DNA of 64,000 nucleotides from Botrytis cinerea B05.10. Taxonomy: Eukaryota > Ascomycota > Leotiomycetes > Helotiales > Sclerotiniaceae. Below are positions 57,630-64,000 of the stretch, piece by piece (positions within the stretch are counted from its first letter, which is position 1; each line of letters opens with the position of its first letter). The translations under genes were made by a program, and so were the position numbers. The notes beneath the pieces are model-generated. The model was given only the letters and a program-made list of their open reading frames with translations, was not told the origin of the DNA and did no database searches. The stretch covers positions 186,001 to 250,000 of the forward strand of contig NC_037325.1 in the NCBI RefSeq assembly GCF_000143535.2, in the 5' to 3' direction.

Positions 57630-58815
57630 ATGGAGAACTATCAGAAGCTGGAAAAGATCGGAGAGGGTACGTTTATGCGCGAAAGCTCCTGGCCAAAAGA
57701 ACCATCTCACAGAGTCTTTTGTTCGCTGAGTATCAAGGAATTTTATACTAACGTTGTTCACGCGCAGGTACTTACGGTGTTGTTTACAAAGCCAAGGATC
57801 TTTCCCATCCAGGACGTATCGTTGCCCTTAAGAAGATTCGACTCGAAGCAGAAGATGAAGGAGTTCCTAGTACCGCCATTAGAGAAATTTCTCTCCTCAA
57901 GGAGATGAATGATCCAAATATTGTCCGACTTCTCAATATTGTTCACGCAGACGGTCATAAACTATACCTCGTCATGGAGTTCCTCGACCTGGATCTTAAG
58001 AAATATATGGAATCACTTCCAGTTGCCGATGGTGGTAGAGGTAGAGCTTTACCGGAAGGATCTGGTCCGGATTTGGGTAGAATGGGTATGGGCGATGCTA
58101 TGATTAAGAAGTTCATGAGTCAATTGTGCGAAGGCATTCGATATTGTCACGCACATCGAGTTCTTCACCGAGATTTGAAGCCACAGAATTTACTCATTGA
58201 TCGGGAAGGTAACCTCAAGCTTGCAGATTTTGGTCTTGCTCGTGCTTTTGGTGTCCCTCTTCGAACATATACCCACGAAGTTGTTACCTTATGGTACCGT
58301 GCTCCTGAAATTCTCCTTGGAGGTCGACAATACTCTACTGGTGTTGATATGTGGTCTGTTGGATGTATTTTCGCGGAGATGTGTACCAGAAAGCCATTGT
58401 TTCCAGGTGACTCTGAAATTGACGAGATCTTCAAGATCTTCAAGTAAGACTCACCATTTCAGACCATCCCAATTCACTTCAATGTAATTTATGCCTATAC
58501 CCTGAATTTAGCTAACATATCAACAGACTTCTAGGTACACCTAACGATCAAGAATGGCCCGGTGTCAGTGACAAAACTTGTTTCCCCGACTTTAAACCAT
58601 CTTTCCCCAAATGGCAACGCGACATGAGCCAACCTCTTTGTACGAATCTTGACGAAAACGGATTGGATCTCCTCGAATTGATGCTTGTCTATGATCCAGC
58701 TGGACGTATTTCTGCCAAGCAAGCATGTACACACCCATATTTTGAGGACGGAAGCGCGGCATACTCCGGACGAGGCGCAAGCACTACGTATAAAACTACA
58801 AACGGATACCACTGA
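57630..58815 (+). CDS. cdc2: Cyclin-dependent kinase 1 (Cdc2)
   Basis: Exons 57630-57666, 57768-58443 and 58527-58815 give 333 aa. The Gly-rich loop GEGTYGVVY contains Thr14 and Tyr15, the Wee1-type inhibitory sites. The cyclin-binding helix [11 protein letters not shown] contains [15 protein letters not shown] (catalytic loop), [10 protein letters not shown] (DFG) and [15 protein letters not shown] (T-loop Thr) are intact. An insertion of about 25 residues ([20 protein letters not shown] and following) after ESLP is typical of filamentous ascomycete Cdc2. With cyclins, the kinase drives G1/S and G2/M transitions. The first intron splits the codon for Gly13, immediately before Thr14. Confidence 0.97.
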
Positions 58816-59593
58816 GGACTGAAGCATACCAATAATTGCATACATTGGATGGTTATGAGTTTGCGATAAGATGAGCTGAGACGATTTATGATATTAAAAA
58901 CCACGGGAGTGAAGGACACTAAACGGAAGGAAAGAATGGTTGGGGCGGACGAGGAAAAATGAATGAATAGAGCTTACAGCTATACATCAACTAGCCATGA
59001 GCTTCAGGATAAGAATTGCATGCACGGAGGGGGTTTTATTATGAATGGGGTGGATGGGATACACTGTTATGGCTGATAAGCTACATTTCATTTTCTTTTC
59101 CCTTTAATTTATTCCACGTTACTACCCTATGTTTTCTGCGCCTTTTTGTCTTTTTTTATACCTACACTTTTGCAAGTCGTGATAGGCAGACAGGCAATTA
59201 ATGGATGGCGTCTCTCTAGCATGCCTACAATCCATTTTTTATGCTTGTAGTTGTATTCAAAGAACAAAAATATACACCTTCTTCAGATTTGGGTTTGAGG
59301 ATGTGTGACTGAGATGTGATTGATCTTTTTAAGTGTGCATTGCGATATTGCTGCAATATTTGCGTATACCTTTTCTAGTCGTAAATGATATCCATCTATT
59401 TATTTGACCATCTAGAGTTCCCACCCAAACGCCTCCGCTTATTTCACTACCAACTCTCATCTTCACTTCTATTTCGCTACATCTTTTTCCCTCTTCTTTC
59501 CTTTCCTCCCCATCCCCTTTCCTTTCCTTGCCTTTCGCATCCCAAATCATCTATTTTTCATCGTCTCTCCAGCCTTTAATTTCCACCTCCCCT
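58816..59593. other. Convergent 3' spacer
   Basis: 778 bp between the CDK1 stop and the riboflavin kinase stop; CT-rich towards the right. No supported ORF. Confidence 0.4.
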
Positions 59594-60272
59594 CTATTCA
59601 CTCTTCCCCCCCGCCAACCACGCATCGCTCTTCTCCACCCCCCAATTCTCCCTCGCCAAACTCGCCCTCGCAACCTCAATATCCGTCTCGATATCCCTCA
59701 CCAAAGACTCCTTGTCCACATAATCCAGCTCGGGTCGAATATAGCCCAGAATCTCAACGCGCATGTGGCTGCCGTAGAAATCTTGGGAGAATTTGTGGAG
59801 TAGGTGGACTTCGGCTGAGCGTACCGTGTTGCGGTAGAACGGGTTGTAGCCAATGGACATTACCATAGGGTAGAGGCGGGTGGTGGGGGAAGAGGAAGAG
59901 GAAGAGGGGGAGGGGGAGGAGGAGGAGGGCGTTTGGAGTTCGGGGTGAGAGGCCGGAAGGTCCAGTGCGGCGTGTCCGAAGTATACGCCGGAGGGGGCGG
60001 TGTCGATCCAGGGGACGTTTGTTACGGGGATGTTGGCGGTGGGGATTCCGAGCTGAGGGGTTGTTAGGTTTGGGATGGTGGATGGAGATGGAGAGGAAGA
60101 GAGGGGGGATGGAAGAGGAAGGAAAGGAAAGGAAAGGGAAAACACAATAACTTACTTCTTTAGATCCGCGCCCAAATCCCGAAACCACTTCCCCTTCCAT
60201 TCGCAAAGGATAAGGAGATTCGGGACCGCTTTCCGACCCGACAATTGAAGGGCGGGGTTCTTTAGTCGCCAT
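59594..60272 (-). CDS. FMN1: Riboflavin kinase
   Basis: Exons 60156-60272 and 59594-60052 (103-nt phase-0 intron) give 191 aa. The N-terminus reads [20 protein letters not shown], with the conserved family block running on to PTANIPV. Then come [32 protein letters not shown] and the end of the flavokinase fold [20 protein letters not shown]. The enzyme phosphorylates riboflavin to FMN with ATP and is essential for flavin cofactors. The exon junction falls within the conserved block (GSKE|LGIPTAN), confirming the splice. A Ser/Pro-rich insertion (about residues 75-92), encoded by a GAG/GGA-rich DNA tract (59886-59928), is an internal loop not seen in compact homologues. Confidence 0.93.
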
Positions 60273-60471
60273 GGTAGATAGAAGTGAAGGTAGAAGTGCA
60301 GATGCGAGAAATGCGCTTTGGATTGGATGGGATTGCTGGGTAGAGAAGGTATATGTGTGGTTAATGAGTGATGTGATGTGATGTGATGTTTATGAATGTA
60401 GATTGGACTGGAGATTGATTCATTGATTGATAATTGATTATAATTTCATAGCTAGCTAGCTATTAGTACTA

Positions 60472-60494
60472 GTACTAGTACTAGTACTAGTACT
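60472..60494. repeat. (CTAGTA)n hexanucleotide repeat
   Basis: About four near-perfect units of TAGTAC/CTAGTA, each self-complementary (GTAC, CTAG), following a GCTAGCTAGC palindrome at 60451-60460. Confidence 0.8.
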
Positions 60495-60907
60495 GGACTG
60501 GTACTCGATGGCGAATGGTGGGGTGAAATGGAAAGATGTACTAAGCAAGGCTGCGCTACCTACCTCGAGCCTATCTACACAGAATTATTATCTTATCTCG
60601 TTGCTTGCTTGCGAGGTGGGGGGTCGTACGGCTGGTGGTACGCCTTGTGTGTCTATGTCTGTGTCTGTCTTATGGAACTTTGATTTTAGTAAGTAGAGTA
60701 GAGTGGCTGGAGTGGTAGAGTAGAGTAAAGGAAAGGAAACGAAAGGAAAGGGAAGTAAAACAAATCCATCAAAACCAATCCTGTTCGACATTATTAATAA
60801 ATATATATACCTACCATGTACCTACCTACTTATCTACCTACCTACATATCAGTAATTCAGAAAACTCACAAATATAAACATCTAAAACATCTAAAACCTC
60901 TAAAACA

Positions 60908-60949
60908 ATGACGCTCCGCTGGCTCTCCGAGGGCCACTGCCGTGGAGGC
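60908..60949 (-). repeat. GC-rich 42-bp dispersed repeat, copy C
   Basis: The reverse complement begins GCCTCCACGGCAGTGGCCCT and matches copy A (17190-17231) at 40 of 42 positions. It is followed on the plus strand by TTTTTCGCTTCGCTC, a GC/TC-rich tail. Confidence 0.75.
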
Positions 60950-62971
60950 TTTTTCGCTTCGCTCTACTTGTACGATACGATACAATAGGTTGTGTGTATA
61001 TTATTAATATACCGGTCGGTGGTCCATAAACTCTAGACTCTAGATTCTAGATGCATATGTGAAAATTCCGAAGCGGTCTAAATCGTGTACTACTTATCAT
61101 CTCGATACCTATTGTAGTATCGTACGGAAAAGCTTAATCTTAATCTAAGGAAAGTTTGTCTTTGACACTTCCGCCTTGTGTCTGTCTGGTTGGGTTGTGC
61201 AATACAAGAAAGATATGATAGGGACGGTACATGTGGAAGTAGGAAATCCTATGGGAGTGGGAGGTTTAGCTGAGGATAAGTTGAGTAATAGGTATAAGTA
61301 TGAAAGTAGATACTAAGTACAAATAGGAATAGGAATAGGAATATAAACACAACCCTACAAAAGTAGTCTTGCAAAAAGCAAACAAGCCTCTCATTCTCCA
61401 TGTGCTACCAGAAATCGAAAGTCTCCTTCCTTTCCACGTGGCAACGGCTATTGACAGTACCTTTGTACCTTTCTTCGACCCGTTTGTACACAGATACGAT
61501 GCTTCATGGTATCCCTTTGTATCCATCCGCAAGGTACAGATATTTATGTGTATCTGAATCTGAATACCATATTTTCTTATCTTCGTGCCTTTGCATTAAT
61601 AAGTGTCTCCTGCCTAGATACCTCTCCCCGCGCAACGGTGGCAGGAGTGAAATATCGATTAGATCCAGCAAGCGATTCTACATCCACATCACATCTAGGT
61701 ACTAGAACGAACGAACTACTTTGTACCACAGTACAGTATAATACAACAAGTACCACATCCATTTTTCACTCACAACCCAAGTATAATATTTCATGCATGA
61801 GATGAAACATCCAGACGCAAAAGAAAACAGGTACTACGCCGAATACTCACTAGATGAGGAGAGGTGGATAGTTGATTGCGCGACAAAGATAAAAATAAAA
61901 ATCCTTAAGAAAGTGGCTGGGAAGCCAACGCGGTGACGTGACGTGAAGGGAAGTGAAGTGAAGGGTAACCGGTGATGGGTTGTCAATGCTTATTAGGCCT
62001 AATACTGTAACTACTTGCGAGGGATACTGGAGATAACGAGTGGCATTAATATAGCATTAAGGAATTTAATCTTGTATTCTCGTTCATCGTTAACTTATAT
62101 CTTCATTGTATCATTACCATAGTTATATAAATACAAATACTTCCATCCATATAACAAACAAAAAGAAGTGATCCCCAACCACCCACGTTACCCCCCAGCT
62201 AGCTATCTAGCTATCTACCTGTCTACCTGTCTACCTATGCAATATCCCTCCGTACGCGCTTACCCATCCCAAACCCATACCCAAACCCAAACTTCATCCC
62301 CGCCTCTCAATTTTCCCAACCCCAAGCAAAAAAACGACAAAAAAAAATGTAGATGGCAGGACAACCAAACCAAGTAAGTGTGTGTGCGCCTGTGTGTGTG
62401 ACATTATAATACAAGAACCTCTTCTATCCATTCCTCTCTTCCCTTCCCTCTTCTCTCTTTTTGATTCTCTTCTTCCATTCCATTACTCGCTGATTCTTCA
62501 CATCTATCTATCTGCTCCCCAAGAAACTAAATCTAAAGTCTTCATTCACTATCCATCGGATTCTGATTCTCTTATCGGAACTAATAGTAACCATCGCATT
62601 GTTTACTTGCGAACTCGCTATCTACACCGATATTATATCGTCTATCATCGCAAAATCCTCAGCCCCATCCAAATAATAGACCGAGTAGAATTGGAATATC
62701 AAGGTATGTATCATCAGAACACTCTTGTTTGAGTGTTTGGTTTTTTTTTTATATAGACTGAAGGGAGAATATATATTAACATCCCATCCTAGATTTCCAC
62801 ATCTAAATCAACTTTCCCTCTCACATTCACATTTCCATCCCATCTCGTCTCATCACACCCCGCCAATCTAATCCACCCACCAAATTCACCACATCCAACT
62901 TCCATCCACCTCTCACTCACCGCTCAACTCCCAAAACACCCCCTCCCACCACCACCACCACCACCGCCAAA

Positions 62972-63130
62972 ATGCAAGAAAACACCGTCATCGCCATAAT
63001 CATCATCATCCTCTTCCTAATCCTCGCTCTGATCGCCTACGGCATTTACAGACTCGTCCAGCAAGCTCGCGGCGGCTCCTCAACCATCTCTGGTAGTTCA
63101 GGGAGTTCAGGAAGTTTAGCTGATGATTAA
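62972..63130 (+). CDS. Small single-pass membrane microprotein
   Basis: A 52-aa open frame starting in a good context (CAAAATG), preceded by a long pyrimidine-rich leader. The sequence has a short polar N-terminus (MQENTV), one strong transmembrane helix (IAIIIIILFLILALIAYGIY), a basic juxtamembrane part (RLVQQARGG) and a Ser/Gly tail ending LADD. Codon choice in the helix is dominated by C-ending codons (ATC, CTC), as in expressed genes. It is below the usual size cut-off of gene finders and could be missed. I do not recognise a family. The basic residues after the helix suggest an N-out/C-in topology. Conservation in other species would decide. Confidence 0.65.
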   Translation: MQENTVIAIIIIILFLILALIAYGIYRLVQQARGGSSTISGSSGSSGSLADD

Positions 63131-64000
63131 AAAAATTAAAATTAAAATTAAACTTTTTCTTCTTCCTTTTTTCTGTTCTTTCCTTGGAGTGGGAAAGAGG
63201 CGGGAAGGAAGGAAGGGAAGGGAAGAGAAGAGAAGAGAAGGAGATGTGGGAGTGCAAGAGAAAGAGAAATGAGAAAGGAGAGGAGAGGAAAGAAGACTGC
63301 ATTGGATGGGATTGAGAAAAAAAGTTCCATCTCCATGCTTCTACTTCTGCTTCTGTTTCTTCAAATTTTGCCGCATAGGTTGTCAGAAACATACCTACCT
63401 ACATACGCATGCATGCAAGTCACGAATCAAATCACGAATGGATGATTTAAATGAATTGAGCGCATGGAGCGAATCACGGAGACAATTAGGTTCTGATACA
63501 TTCATTCATTCATTCATCCATTCATTCTCACATTTGTACGCATCTACTCTACTCTCTGCAGATCCGCTCAATAGAGAGATAGAGAAATGAAGAGAAAGAG
63601 CGTGATCAAATCAAAGATCAAAAAAAAAAAAAAAAAAAAAAAAAAAAACAACAACAACGATGCAATGCAATGGAATCAGGAATCAGGAAACGAGGAATCT
63701 ACTCGAAACGGAACGGGACGGGGCAGGATGGGCGTGGTATGGAAATGAGAGTAACACTAAACTCCAGATCCGATCTAATCTGTTCTGGAAAAGGGATGAT
63801 GGATGAGATGACGAATGAATGATGATGATGATGGGATGAATGGATGGATGGATGGATAAATGGATTTATTTCAGGGCGGGGGAGAAAAAAAAAAGGATCG
63901 GTAGGGCAGCAGGCAGGCAGGAATAAAGGAAGGGATGAAGGATATATCTACATCTACATCTACATGTATATGATTCACGATACGAACAGGATGTTGGAGA
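63131..64000. other. Right-edge spacer with simple repeats
   Basis: No gene is visible. It contains AGAAG runs (63225-63242), (ATTC)n (63501-63525), a 29-nt A run (63620-63648), and (GATG)/(GGAT) arrays (63809-63863). Confidence 0.5.
63620..63648. repeat. Poly(A) tract of 29 nt
   Basis: Uninterrupted A29 followed by CAACAACAACG. No target-site duplication or upstream retroelement-like sequence is recognised, so it is called only as a homopolymer. Confidence 0.9.

Larger units (their letters stand above)
60273..62971. other. Long spacer between riboflavin kinase and the membrane microprotein
   Basis: 2.7 kb with simple repeats, including GATGT units (60371-60390), CTAGTA units (60472-60494) and AGGAAT units (61326-61343), plus one copy of the GC-rich dispersed repeat (60908-60949). 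Several 60-116-codon frames (61266-61805, 62168-62732) are low-complexity. The stretch 62380-62971 is pyrimidine-rich, with GTAAGT at 62373-62378 and a CCACCACC tract just before the microprotein ATG; it is probably the leader of that gene, possibly containing a 5' intron. Confidence 0.45.

Noticed and set aside
63620..63648. Poly(A) run as the 3' end of a retroposon
   Set aside because: No target-site duplication, no reverse-transcriptase or SINE-like sequence upstream; a simple homopolymer is the safer call.

Overview
This window looks like nuclear DNA of a filamentous ascomycete. The genes are typical of that group: a Zn2Cys6 regulator, a HET-domain protein, a CDK1 with a Gly-rich insertion, Rap1, a KCH1-type membrane protein and an intron-bearing tRNA-Glu. 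Introns are mostly 46-100 nt with GTNNGT-like donors and CTAAC/CTAAT-like branch sites. The AT-rich, microsatellite-laden spacers and the overall character of the proteins suggest a Leotiomycete, perhaps Sclerotiniaceae (Botrytis/Sclerotinia); that placement is inference and no database was searched. No CRISPR, operon, prophage or complete autonomous transposon is visible.

Layout. 1-548: 5' part of a sulfotransferase-like P-loop gene (-), cut by the window edge. 2750-5449: Zn2Cys6 transcription factor (+). 6207-7120: dienelactone-hydrolase family enzyme (+), tail-to-tail with a ZNF830/CCDC16-like zinc-finger protein (7692-8594, -). 9579-12208: BYE1-like PHD/TFIIS/SPOC transcription factor (+). 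14203-16324: HET-domain gene (-) whose exon junction cannot be closed cleanly. 20405-22780: KCH1/PRM6-type potassium-uptake membrane protein (+). 22781-26247: gene-poor spacer with satellites and a 213-bp MITE-like inverted-repeat element. 26248-27453: multi-pass membrane protein of unrecognised family (-). 28084-29074: unresolved gene or gene remnant. 30532-31837: AIM6-like phosphodiesterase (-). 33148-33621: small six-cysteine secreted protein (-). 35709-37787: secreted alpha/beta hydrolase of the tripeptidyl-aminopeptidase type (+). 38463-39338: hypothetical protein (-).

The right half is denser and largely housekeeping: lysyl-tRNA synthetase (-), telomeric Rap1 (-) divergent from palmitoyltransferase SWF1 (+), an 823-aa fungal protein of unknown function (-), tRNA-Glu(TTC) with an 18-nt intron (+), an eight-exon amidase (-), an ALKBH1-type dioxygenase (-) divergent from CDK1/cdc2 (+), riboflavin kinase (-), and a 52-aa single-pass membrane microprotein (+) near the right edge.

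The genes do not form one pathway or biosynthetic cluster. Themes are transcription and chromatin (BYE1-like, Zn2Cys6, Rap1), translation (LysRS, tRNA-Glu, the ALKBH1-like enzyme), membrane function (KCH1, SWF1, the multi-pass protein, the microprotein) and secreted or host-facing functions (peptidase, small secreted protein, amidase). The items most worth a second look are the HicA-like C-terminus of the 823-aa protein, the Rap1 ARID domain with three internal repeats, the six-Cys secreted protein, the MITE, a 42-bp GC-rich dispersed repeat, and the disrupted HET gene.
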